Source: Hippopus hippopus (taxonomy: Eukaryota > Mollusca > Bivalvia > Cardiida > Cardiidae). From it: 64,000 nt of DNA. The DNA lies in assembly GCA_946811185.2 (NCBI GenBank), contig OX328099.1:36319299-36383298 (forward strand). Direction: 5' to 3'. Numbering within the stretch: position 1 is the first letter of the stretch; each line of letters starts with the position of its first letter. A program made the translations under genes and the position numbers. Positions 54,597 through 62,438 of this stretch are shown in pieces. Below the pieces are notes generated by a model, which was not told the origin of the DNA, searched no databases, and saw only the letters and a list, made by a program, of their open reading frames with translations.

Positions 54597-54688
54597 ATCT
54601 CAGTTTTTATCATAATTTTTAACATAGTTTTTATCATAATTTTTAACATAGTTTTTATCATAATTTTTAACATAATTTTTATCATAGT
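54597..54688. repeat. ~22-bp AT-rich tandem repeat, four units
   Basis: Units of TTTTATCATAATTTTTAACA(TAG) between the coiled-coil gene and the membrane-protein gene, ending at the latter's stop. Confidence 0.85.
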
Positions 54689-54691
54689 TTT

Positions 54692-55378
54692 TTAACACAT
54701 TTCATAACTACAGCTGCATGAAAACTTTATTTTTCTTGGTTTGTTACTATGATTCTTTTCAACCAACCTCCGAAAGGACTCACGCGCTTCTTGCCTCCCT
54801 CTCTCAATTAAACTTTCTTCATTTTCGGTAGATATCTTTTTCTTAGTTTTTGTTCTTATTTCATCCTTCATCTTCTTATACTTCTCTTGTTCTTCCATGA
54901 TAAGTTTAAACTCTTCATCTGATATATGATTGTCAACTAAAGCTTTGGATATATGTGAAGCAATTGTATCAAGCTTAGCATCAGCTATCATCCGAATCTT
55001 TTGATGTTTTTCTCTCTTTGTTTTTGAATTTCTTACTACATATTTACCTACCATTGAGAGTATTCCGGTTGCTGCACTTGTAATTTCTAAACCTAATGCT
55101 ACTGGTACCGCTACAACTGTACCCAATAATATGGCTCCCCCAACACCAGAAGCCATTGTTAACCCAATCAATGCTGTATCAATATTATCAACAACTCTTG
55201 CGGCTCTAAAATATTTCTTGGCTAGGGCTTCTCTTTTTTGAATTTCATTCTCAAGAAACTTCTGTACTTCGGATATCTTTAGTAAACGGTAGGAATGACC
55301 TTTGTCATCTAGTGACACCATTTCAATAGATGGGGCTGAAGGTGGTAATTTTGGATAAATATTCTCTTTCATCTCCAT
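54692..55378 (-). CDS. Polinton membrane protein with a long hydrophobic segment
   Basis: 228 codons after TTTCAATTAAAA. A soluble N-terminal helix (about 30-60) is followed by an uncharged stretch at ~68-111 (ALIGLTMASGVGGAILLGTV...), long enough for two membrane passes. A highly charged lysine/glutamate helix follows (115-210), and then a cysteine cluster, SCSCSYEMC. This is a widely seen Polinton accessory type without an established function. It could act in membrane interaction or assembly. The frame is intact. Confidence 0.7.
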   Translation of the reverse strand: MEMKENIYPKLPPSAPSIEMVSLDDKGHSYRLLKISEVQKFLENEIQKREALAKKYFRAARVVDNIDTALIGLTMASGVGGAILLGTVVAVPVALGLEITSAATGILSMVGKYVVRNSKTKREKHQKIRMIADAKLDTIASHISKALVDNHISDEEFKLIMEEQEKYKKMKDEIRTKTKKKISTENEESLIERGRQEARESFRRLVEKNHSNKPRKIKFSCSCSYEMC

Positions 55379-55413
55379 TTTTAATTGAAATATTTTTTTT
55401 TAAAACAAAGCCG

Positions 55414-55788
55414 CTAAACTGTGTAATAAACAAGACACAAAAGCTCGTTTTCCTCAATTGTTACATTTTTGCTAGAATTGTTTGTAATAGCAATTATAAT
55501 ATCCGCGGTATCCTCAAGGTTAACCTCATTTTGTAAACTGCACCGTTTAAATTTCAAAGAGTAAGCTAAGCTTGTTAACACAACTCCTTTAGTCATCATA
55601 AACCCAAACCCTAAAAGTATTTGTTTTACTTCCTTAGGGTTTAGTATAATCTTCTCTTGACTAAAAATTTCCCAGGTTACCGTATTTACTTTTTGAGGTG
55701 GATGTTTTATACCTTGCAATGGACGCCAAAATATAGTTTTATGTTGATTAGTAATATTAGGTTTTATACCAAATTTGTGTATATCCAT
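55414..55788 (-). CDS. Small dUTPase-like beta-barrel protein, paralogue 1
   Basis: 124 codons after TAACAATATAAAAA. It aligns end to end with the next gene upstream (55847-56209): shared WRP..., HPP, W(E)(I/V)(F/Y)(S/T)Q, LGFGF, (L/M)TKG and (E/N)ELLC. The strand pattern and C-terminal IEENELLCLV resemble the trimeric dUTPase fold. The canonical dUTPase catalytic motifs (the Asp-containing motif 1, the SG motif and the GVID-like motif) are not visible. Probably a non-catalytic, virion or accessory use of the fold, comparable to adenovirus proteins derived from dUTPase. Inference. Confidence 0.7.
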   Translation of the reverse strand: MDIHKFGIKPNITNQHKTIFWRPLQGIKHPPQKVNTVTWEIFSQEKIILNPKEVKQILLGFGFMMTKGVVLTSLAYSLKFKRCSLQNEVNLEDTADIIIAITNNSSKNVTIEENELLCLVYYTV

Positions 55789-55846
55789 TTTTTATATTGT
55801 TATAAATAATATTTAAATATTATTATTTATAACATTACAATATAAT

Positions 55847-56209
55847 TTAATCATAAAAAATATTATCATATGCAGCAAAACATAAAAGTTCATTTTTTGG
55901 AATAGTAATATCTTCATCAGATACATTTTTTAGATTTACCACTAGGTTGTTTGCGCCTATACAACTACATTTGTCTGCTTTGCATCTTACGCCTTGTAAG
56001 AGTAAATTATTAGTTATGTAAACTTTAACACAACCACCACGAGTTAAAATAAATCCGAGACCAAGTTCTATACTTATATTTCTTCTAGCGGGTATATATA
56101 AATCTCTTTGTGTATACACTTCCCATAAATTATCTGTTATATTTTTAGGCGGATGATCCAATCTTTTAAAAGGACGCCATATTATATCTTCTATATTTCC
56201 ATATTCCAT
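55847..56209 (-). CDS. Small dUTPase-like beta-barrel protein, paralogue 2
   Basis: 120 codons after TACATAATTAAAAA. Compared with the neighbouring paralogue it adds a cysteine-rich insertion (VRCKADKCSCIG, about 74-85) and keeps LGLGFILTRGGCV and IPKNELLCF. Two tandem copies in the same orientation, 58 bp apart, point to gene duplication within the element. No catalytic motif is visible. Confidence 0.7.
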   Translation of the reverse strand: MEYGNIEDIIWRPFKRLDHPPKNITDNLWEVYTQRDLYIPARRNISIELGLGFILTRGGCVKVYITNNLLLQGVRCKADKCSCIGANNLVVNLKNVSDEDITIPKNELLCFAAYDNIFYD

Positions 56210-56249
56210 TTTTTAATTATGTATTATTTTTTTTATATTAATACTTTTT

Positions 56250-56834
56250 TTATAAGATAGCTCCTAAGATAGGTATATTAGCAAATGGACTATTAGGTCC
56301 AAGTAAAAGTCCTTTTCCATCATACATTTTTCCTCCTTTCTTTAAATACAAACCGTCACCAACAGACTCTAATCCTTTACCTTTGTATGGCTTTAAGTAT
56401 AATCCAGATCCATCAGTTTCCACCTGACAAACGCATCCTCCTTTTTTAAGATAAAGACCTGACCCCATTGCTTTTTGTACCCCTGTTTGAGCTAATCCAG
56501 ACAGAGCACCAATACCTAAAGCTGGTAAAACAGTTTTTGCAATCATTGGTAAAGCTCTAGCAGCCAACCCGGCTAACATTCCAAGAAAACCCCCCTCTAT
56601 TTTCATATTATGTTTAAGTTGTTTTGCAGACATTTTAATCGTTATACCCTTACCACTCTCATAGGCTTTAGCTATTTTCTTTGCTTGTGAATTGGTTAAT
56701 GCTAAAACATCATTACCTTGTAAATCTTCATGACCTAAACGAATACTTACCGGGCAACCACCTTTAACAGCATGTTGAAGCTTTTGCTTTTGTCCTTCAG
56801 ATATATTTACTTTAACATTAGTGTAATTTGTCAT
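56250..56834 (-). CDS. Hydrophobic glycine-rich Polinton virion protein (pX/pVI-like)
   Basis: 194 codons after AATTATATATAAAA. Residues 1-78 form a charged N-terminal domain. They are followed by GGFLGMLAGLAARALPMIAK and another small-residue hydrophobic run (to ~115). The C-terminal third has repeated GLYLK units near 126, 144 and 161 and ends GPNSPFANIPILGAIL. This architecture is typical of animal Polintons and adintoviruses, where it has been compared with adenovirus core/minor proteins. It may be membrane-active or a capsid cement. Intact. Confidence 0.75.
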   Translation of the reverse strand: MTNYTNVKVNISEGQKQKLQHAVKGGCPVSIRLGHEDLQGNDVLALTNSQAKKIAKAYESGKGITIKMSAKQLKHNMKIEGGFLGMLAGLAARALPMIAKTVLPALGIGALSGLAQTGVQKAMGSGLYLKKGGCVCQVETDGSGLYLKPYKGKGLESVGDGLYLKKGGKMYDGKGLLLGPNSPFANIPILGAIL

Positions 56835-56890
56835 TTTTATATATAATTCTTTTTTATTTTATCTCGCTTCTCTAATGTGGAATCTAATTG

Positions 56891-57634
56891 TTAAATTTCA
56901 CCTCTAAGATTTAGTAAATTACCATCTTGGTCTGTAATATTTACCTCTAAGCTATGTATTTCATGTAATGTTATTGGTAAGTATACTAAATTAAGTGGTG
57001 ACTCAATTATCTTATATCCAGGTGCAACATTTGGGAAAAAAGAGTAAATAGTGTTTTTTGTTGAACCATTAACATAACTTCCTGAAATAATATCTATGTT
57101 AACAAGCAAACTATTTATACTAAGAATGTTTACTACATTCTCCGACTCATGAAATCCTTGTGTATATTTAGCGTGAGTAAATACTAATACTTTGGTAATA
57201 GAGTTAGGGTAATTAAAATCTACTTGATAACCATCTTCTAGAGTAAGAACAGACTTTAGGGTATTGGTGTTTGCAGAAATGTTAATATAATACTCTTCAT
57301 TAACTTCATCGTAATGCCCCTTTTTTCTCATCTCCTGGTGAATGGTATCATTAATGTCAACAAGGTCATAACTTCCTTCAGGTATTTTTATTTTAATCCA
57401 TGAGGTACCATTGTCTGGAGAATAAACAAATATGTCGTTTGTTTCATCAATGTTTGGAAAAGAGTAGTAAGTTTCAAGGTTTTTTACTAAAGCTATTTCG
57501 TATTTTTTATCCTTTTCCAGCTGAATAGGAGGATTAAACCTTGTTCTTAAACGTGTTTTGTTGTTGCTTACTATAATTTGAAATGATGTTTTGTGTTCTG
57601 TATTTTTTACAATTTGTTCTAAAAGATCTTCCAT
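56891..57634 (-). CDS. mCP: Polinton minor capsid protein (penton-like single jelly-roll)
   Basis: 247 codons starting just after GTAAATAAAAGAA. A beta-rich protein with FQIIVSNNKTRLRTRFNPPI near the N-terminus, KKYEIALVKNLETYYSFPNI (about 43-62), and a C-terminal NLVYLPITLHEIHSLEVNIT. Length, position next to the ATPase and strand-rich sequence fit the penton-base-like minor capsid protein of Polintons, which forms the capsid vertices with the major capsid protein. The frame is intact. Confidence 0.82.
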   Translation of the reverse strand: MEDLLEQIVKNTEHKTSFQIIVSNNKTRLRTRFNPPIQLEKDKKYEIALVKNLETYYSFPNIDETNDIFVYSPDNGTSWIKIKIPEGSYDLVDINDTIHQEMRKKGHYDEVNEEYYINISANTNTLKSVLTLEDGYQVDFNYPNSITKVLVFTHAKYTQGFHESENVVNILSINSLLVNIDIISGSYVNGSTKNTIYSFFPNVAPGYKIIESPLNLVYLPITLHEIHSLEVNITDQDGNLLNLRGEI

Positions 57635-57681
57635 TTCTTTTATTTACTAAAAAATATTATTTAGTTGAGTAAATAATATTT

Positions 57682-58464
57682 TTATATTGAGTTAGGTATG
57701 TAAAAGGTGTCAAAACCGTTTCTATACTTCCCATTATTTTTTTTACTGGTTAAATCGATAATAGCAAAGCCGTGCGGTCTTTCCCATGCCCTTTCACAAA
57801 ATTCCCTAAATTCATCCTTTGGCATATCATCACCTACATGATCACTATAAATATGGTTAATGTTTTTTAGGTCTTGTCGGAAAAGACAAATAAAATTAGC
57901 GTTTTCTCTAATAGTTTGTCTTGGTAGTCTAAAATAATTCTGTGAGAGGTAAAAGCAGTCAACATTACTATGCCTTCCCCGAATGTAGTAACACTCACAT
58001 TTATTCTGTCTTTCTAAAAGTAAATCATCAAAAATCATTAAATTTTTATTTTCTGAGTTTAACTCTCTCGGATCAGGTACATCACTCGCATTTTCAAAGA
58101 AGTTACAATTTATATCCGATTTGTTTTTTAACGACTTAACCCATTCCTCAACTAAAGCTGTAGGGGATACATTTAATTCTTGTATTTCGTCACGCATGTT
58201 AAACAACCTTAAAATACATTCTTTTGGTAGTTTTTCTTCAAAAGCCTTTTTTAGTATTCGGTATTCGGGTTGAAAAAGGCTTTTTCCAAAAACACTTAAA
58301 TCATTATAGTCAAGCCATCCCGGTCTAAGTAAAAGGTTTAACAATAGAGTAGTTTTACCACATCCTGATTTCCCTACAATTATTCCTCTGATACTTTTTG
58401 GTAAAAGGCAGTGATTAAATCTCTTTGATACTACTTCATTCCATGATAAGTTTACAATATCCAT
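57682..58464 (-). CDS. ATP: Genome-packaging ATPase (FtsK/HerA type)
   Basis: 260 codons. It would power translocation of element DNA into a capsid. Walker A is GKSGCGKTT (31-39) and Walker B is NLMIFDD (141-147). A downstream segment, SQNYFRLP..IREN (about 174-188), fits the sensor region of the A32-like packaging ATPases. The length is normal for Polintons. It is the first gene of the leftward block and shares a 34-bp divergent promoter region with the PLA2 gene at 58499. Confidence 0.92.
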   Translation of the reverse strand: MDIVNLSWNEVVSKRFNHCLLPKSIRGIIVGKSGCGKTTLLLNLLLRPGWLDYNDLSVFGKSLFQPEYRILKKAFEEKLPKECILRLFNMRDEIQELNVSPTALVEEWVKSLKNKSDINCNFFENASDVPDPRELNSENKNLMIFDDLLLERQNKCECYYIRGRHSNVDCFYLSQNYFRLPRQTIRENANFICLFRQDLKNINHIYSDHVGDDMPKDEFREFCERAWERPHGFAIIDLTSKKNNGKYRNGFDTFYIPNSI

Positions 58465-58498
58465 TTTATATAACTTTTTTAATTTTTATATATAAAAA
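58465..58498. promoter_or_regulatory. 34-bp divergent promoter region
   Basis: Separates the leftward ATPase and rightward PLA2 genes. It carries TTATATAA adjoining the ATPase start and TTTTATATATAAAAA adjoining the rightward ATG at 58499. Two TATA-like elements back to back suggest a bidirectional promoter. Confidence 0.6.
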
Positions 58499-58873
58499 AT
58501 GTATTGTGTTAAATGTAAAAAACATACTGATACAAGCGATATAGAATATGCTGTTGCTAAAAATGGAAGAAATATGAAACGGGGAAAATGTGTAGTTTGT
58601 GGAATAACTAAAACTCAGTTTGTTAAGACGACAAAGGGTGGATCATTACTAAATAAAGCTATAAATAATTTACCTGTTGAAATGCATCTCCCTGGGCATA
58701 ATTTTACAGGACCTGGCATTAAATTAAAGAAAAGACTCAATCCAGATTTAACAACAAAGAAATGGAGTAAACCAATAAACCGCGTTGATAAAGCTGCATA
58801 TCATCATGATGTTTGCTATCTTCAGCATAATGACACTGCCACAAGAAACGCAGTGTGTGATAAAATATGTTAA
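58499..58873 (+). pseudogene. Zinc-ribbon plus phospholipase A2-like (VP1-type) protein, C-terminus frame-broken
   Basis: The N-terminus has two CxxC pairs (CVKC at 3-6, CVVC at 31-34), as in a small zinc ribbon. Residues ~63-120 match the phospholipase A2 domain known from parvovirus VP1 and several other virus-like elements. They include the calcium loop FTGPG (69-73) and the catalytic HDVCY (103-107) with His and following Asp. The frame ends soon after (CDKIC, stop at 58873). Coding character continues in another frame (LTELKRYLQSYYKRK) and then a third (KFGMGVKKKK) to ~58999, so the gene has at least two shifts. In parvoviruses this domain helps virions leave endosomes; the role here is inferred. 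Confidence 0.75.
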
Positions 58874-58995
58874 CAGAGTTAAAAAGGTATTTACAATCCT
58901 ACTATAAGAGAAAAAATGGAAAGGGGGTTGGTAAGTAAACTCATTGGAACGAAGATGAAATTTGGAATGGGGGTTAAAAAAAAAAAAATTCTAGC

Positions 58996-59901
58996 ATGAT
59001 AAATTTAGCGGAAGAATTACATAAACCTGTAAGAAGAAAATTTAAGAAAAGGAGAGTTATAGTAAATGGTATAGATAAGATATGGGCTGTGGATTTAGTA
59101 GACATGCAAGCATTTTCTAAGTTTAATCGCGGTGTAAAATACCTTCTCGCTGTCATTGACATCTTTTCAAAATACGGATGGTTAGTGCCATTAAAAGACA
59201 AATCAGGGAAATCTGTCTCTATAGCATTAAAAAGTATTTTTAAGGAGAGGAAACTTGAAAAAATGTGGGTGGATAAGGGTAAAGAGTTTTATAACAAAGA
59301 TGTTAAAGACTTGGTTGAATTGTATTCTACTGAAAATGAGGAAAAATCTAGTGTTGTTGAGAGATGGATTAGAACAATGAAAGAAAAAATGTGGAAGTAT
59401 TTTTCTGCTCATTCTACAAATATTTACATTGACGTGTTATCTGATCTCGTTAAAGAATATAATAACACAAGGCATTCTTCTATTAAGATGACTCCAGTAA
59501 ATGCGAGTAAAAAAGAAAATGAAACCAAAGTTTGGAGAAATCTTTACCCTGATCATCTCGAAATAAAAGATATAAATCCTAAGTTTTCCGTTGGAGACAG
59601 AGTAAGGATAGCTAAAAAGAAAAATACTTTTGAGAAAGGTTATACAACAAGATGGACTGAAGAGGTTTTTACAGTTTCTGAAGTAAAACATACATCACCT
59701 GTAACATATAAAATTAAGGATCTTAATGGAGAAGAAATACAAGGTACCTTTAATGAAACTGAACTGCAGAAAACCAGTCAAGAGCTGTATAGGATAGAAA
59801 AGGTTATTAAAAAAGGAAAAAAGAAATCTCTTGTAAAGTGGAAAGGTTATTCTGATGAATTTAATTCATGGGTTGATAATAAAGACATTAGAAATATTTA
59901 A
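58996..59901 (+). CDS. INT: Chromodomain-containing integrase, N-terminally truncated
   Basis: Retrovirus-type DDE integrase that would insert the element. Catalytic Asp candidates are in AVDLVDM (about D33) and MWVDKGKEF (D93); the Glu is in SSVVERW (E122). The second-Asp-to-Glu gap is 28 residues, shorter than the usual ~35, which points to a small internal deletion. A chromodomain closes the protein (about 266-301, KSLVKWKGYSDEFNSWV). The frame opens at LHKPVRRKF, so the N-terminal zinc-binding region seen in Polinton integrases is absent. The ATG overlaps the tail of the PLA2 gene and lacks the usual TATA-like tract. Likely inactive. Confidence 0.9.
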   Translation: MINLAEELHKPVRRKFKKRRVIVNGIDKIWAVDLVDMQAFSKFNRGVKYLLAVIDIFSKYGWLVPLKDKSGKSVSIALKSIFKERKLEKMWVDKGKEFYNKDVKDLVELYSTENEEKSSVVERWIRTMKEKMWKYFSAHSTNIYIDVLSDLVKEYNNTRHSSIKMTPVNASKKENETKVWRNLYPDHLEIKDINPKFSVGDRVRIAKKKNTFEKGYTTRWTEEVFTVSEVKHTSPVTYKIKDLNGEEIQGTFNETELQKTSQELYRIEKVIKKGKKKSLVKWKGYSDEFNSWVDNKDIRNI

Positions 59902-59910
59902 CTATAAAAA

Positions 59911-60326
59911 ATGTTAAATATTTCGATTGAAAACGTAATTTTACCAAATAAACCGTTAAATAATTTTGAATTGGAAGATGCAGCAAAAAGATTAAAGATT
60001 CCTTCTTTTAGGGGAGTTTTTTTAATAGATACATTACCGAGAAAACCAAATAAAAAAGAATGTGGTATAGTAAACTTTGATAAAAGTGGTGGGCCTGGTA
60101 CACATTGGGTTGCTTGGTATAAAAACGGTAAAACTAAAATTTTTTTGACAGTTATGGCATACAGCCACCTATTGAAATTCAGGAGTATCTAAAAAGCCCT
60201 ATACACTATAATACTGATCAATTACAACAAGCTGCGGAAGTATTTTGCGGCCATTTATGTTTGTACATTCTTAAAGAGTTAAGCTCGGGTAAAAAGTTTC
60301 AAGCAGTGATAAATAAACTTTTTTAA
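59911..60326 (+). pseudogene. PRO: Adenain-like cysteine protease, frame-broken
   Basis: A Ulp1/adenovirus-protease-type cysteine peptidase that in Polintons matures capsid proteins. The catalytic His is in GTHWVAWY (about H65) of the first frame (59911-60192). The acidic residue (DSYG, near 60147-60158) and the catalytic Cys in FCGHLCLY (near 60243-60266) lie in a second frame that runs to a TAA at 60324. A one-base shift in the T run at 60140-60146 separates them. The start follows AACTATAAAAA, only 9 bp after the integrase stop. Confidence 0.88.
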
Positions 60327-60336
60327 TAATAAAAAA

Positions 60337-61577
60337 ATGCCTGTTGACAAATTCGGAAGAATGAAAGATGATAAAACAAGTGGTGATGGTGTGTCACTCG
60401 CTTACATAAATAATAATTTTTTACGTAAAGATGGAACAACTGTTGTTACTGGTTCTATAGACATGAATGGTAATATATTAACGAGGGTTAGTAATCCAGT
60501 AAATTCTCAAGATGTTGCTACGAAACATTACGTTGATGAAAATTCTGGGTTGTTTCTAGAGAATGGAGGATATCATGTTAATGGATATTTAAATATGGGT
60601 TTTCATATAATAAGAATGTTAAAGAACCAACAGAACCGGGCGAAGCTGCTACTAAAAAATACGTAGATGAACACAATAATTTAACACGTATAGATGCTGA
60701 TGGAGGAGGTTATTACTATACAGCAAAAGAAAATATTAATATGGGTTTTAAAAAAATATATAATCTTGGTGAGCCATCATATCACACAGATGCTGTCAGA
60801 AAAGACTATGTTGATATACATAATTACATTAGAAAAAAAGAAAATGAAAGTGTATTATATATTCATCATAATCAAGACATGAGAATGTTTTTCCCAATTG
60901 GTGCGGCTAAGCTTTTTGATTTTCAGGAATTTAGGATTGTTAATATTAGCGAACCAGTTAATGGTAATGATGCTACTACTAAAGGTTATGTTGATGATCT
61001 TGTTAAAAATATTAGAGGTGGTCAAGGTGCTATGTATAAATCTTTCTCAATGAAAATAAATGGGGAACTACTAGTAAAACAAAATATTGATATGGATAAT
61101 TTGAGAATACATAATATTGCAGATCCTCAATATTCAAAAGACGCTGTCAATAGAGAATATATGGAAAATTTCTTCAGAGCATATAAACCAAAACCTATTA
61201 TAACTGTGTGGGCTGAAGAACAGGGGCCACTTGGAGATGGTAATTATGAGTTTTCTTTTGGTAATGGTAATTCAGGCCCTAAACATGGTCTTGGTGGTAA
61301 CTGTATGAATTCGCCAGGTAGAACTATAAGAGGAAGCTTGACAATTGTTGAAAATGATCCTGATGTGTCTGAAGAGTTAAAAATTAGTATTACGGTAAAC
61401 GGATCAGAGCAAGTTGATTACTCTATAATTAAAAAGACTAATGAAAATTGTAGTTGTACAGTTTTTCCAATACCATTAGAAGTAGATCAATGTGACATTA
61501 TAAACTTTATGTCAAGATCAACCAGCCGTAATGTAGTACACTCTTACATATCTATTTTGATAGAGTTAGACTTGTAA
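60337..61577 (+). pseudogene. Fibre-like protein with five tail-fibre repeats and a C-terminal knob, one frame break
   Basis: Begins after TTAATAATAAAAAA. Five spaced repeats follow the phage tail/head-fibre pattern of Pro, then ~5 residues, Ala-x-x-Lys and YVD: VATKHYVD, AATKKYVD, AVRKDYVD, ATTKGYVD and the last AVNREYME. Each is preceded by an INMG/IDMxxxxI-type strand. The C-terminal ~130 residues (from PIITVWAEEQGPLG) form a distinct globular domain, with EFSFGNG and a Cys-containing SCTVFPIP. A frame shift near 60607-60614 splits it into 60337-60666 and the main frame from ~60615 to 61577. Likely a trimeric attachment fibre; role inferred. Confidence 0.75.
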
Positions 61578-61735
61578 AAAATATAACTTTGTTTATAAAA
61601 GTTATATTTTAAGGAACAAGATCGATACATTAGCTTGGGGACACACTAAGATAAAGACGCTGATCTTAGAAAATTTACTACGTATAGGGCAGAATATATA
61701 TCATATGACAAAGTAAAAAATACTGTAATTTTGCT

Positions 61736-61859
61736 CATATAGCTATATGGGCGAAAAATATGAGACACGTTAACTAGGATGTTGTTTAGCGGCATAACCA
61801 TAGACGTGGTTGGGGTTAGATTTATCACAGATAGGGAATTTCGCTCATATAGCTATATG
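61736..61859. repeat. Paired CATATAGCTATATG palindromes in right TIR
   Basis: Copies at 61736-61749 and 61846-61859, mirroring those in the left repeat. Confidence 0.85.
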
Positions 61860-61959
61860 GGCTAAAAATACAGTTCGTTGGGGTGTATTTTGAGGAGGGG
61901 GATGGGTGGGTGAGAGGAAGAGCGTCGTAGTTTTTTTAGAGGAGCGTCCTAGTTTTTGA

Positions 61960-61991
61960 TGACCTTTGACCTAAATCTTGACCTTTGACCT
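61960..61991 (-). promoter_or_regulatory. Two perfect DR1 motifs in right TIR
   Basis: TGACCTTTGACCT at 61960-61972 and 61979-61991, the reverse complement of the left pair. Confidence 0.6.
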
Positions 61992-62243
61992 AAATTGGAT
62001 TTAAGCAGGGGATGGTTAGTTTTAGATTTGAGGAGGGGGATGGTTGAAATTGGATTTAAGCAGGAGGATGGTTAGTTTTAGATTTGAGGAGGTGGATGGT
62101 TGAAATTGGATTTAAGCAGGAGGATGGTTGAAATTGGATTTAAGCAGGAGGATGGTTAGTTTTAGATTTGAGGAGGGGGATGGTTAGTTTTAGATTTGAG
62201 GAGGGGGATGGTTGAAATTGGATTTAAGCAGGAGGATGGTTGA
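61992..62243 (-). repeat. Nine-unit, 28-bp tandem array in right TIR
   Basis: Read inward from the tip, the order is A B B A A B' A B A', identical to each half of the left array. Confidence 0.9.
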
Positions 62244-62438
62244 ATTTTGGGTGGTTGTGTTTTTTTAAAGATGGTTGATGATATGGTTAATTTAGTGGTG
62301 TGCCAACCATGGTTTTAAAAAGTTCAACCATATAATTTTTAAAGACGGAGATGGTTAATTAATTGAACCACGCATGTGTTTAGATTTAGGGTGGTTGGAG
62401 GGATGGCTAAATCCCAGAACTCTCTCTTTATATCCACT

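Larger units (their letters stand above)
45526..62438. mobile_element. Polinton/Maverick (adintovirus-like) element, 16,913 bp
   Basis: A complete self-synthesising DNA element bounded by GGCATG duplications. Its terminal inverted repeats begin AGT and finish ACT. It encodes protein-primed polymerase B, retroviral-type integrase with a chromodomain, FtsK/HerA-type packaging ATPase, adenain-like protease, double- and single-jelly-roll capsid proteins, plus accessory genes. That set defines Polintons and the related proposed adintoviruses. Genes form two divergent blocks meeting at 58465-58498. Several genes are broken, so this copy is probably not autonomous. It sits inside a Ty3/Gypsy pol gene. 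Confidence 0.95.
61613..62438 (-). repeat. Polinton right terminal inverted repeat (~826 bp)
   Basis: Inverted copy of 46605-45526 with nine instead of eighteen tandem units. Its inner ~105 bp carries a second, orphan copy of the end of polymerase B on the plus strand, ending at the TAA near 61715. Confidence 0.95.

Noticed and set aside
55414..56209. Calling the two small proteins active dUTPases
   Set aside because: The fold-like pattern is there, but none of the catalytic motifs can be seen.
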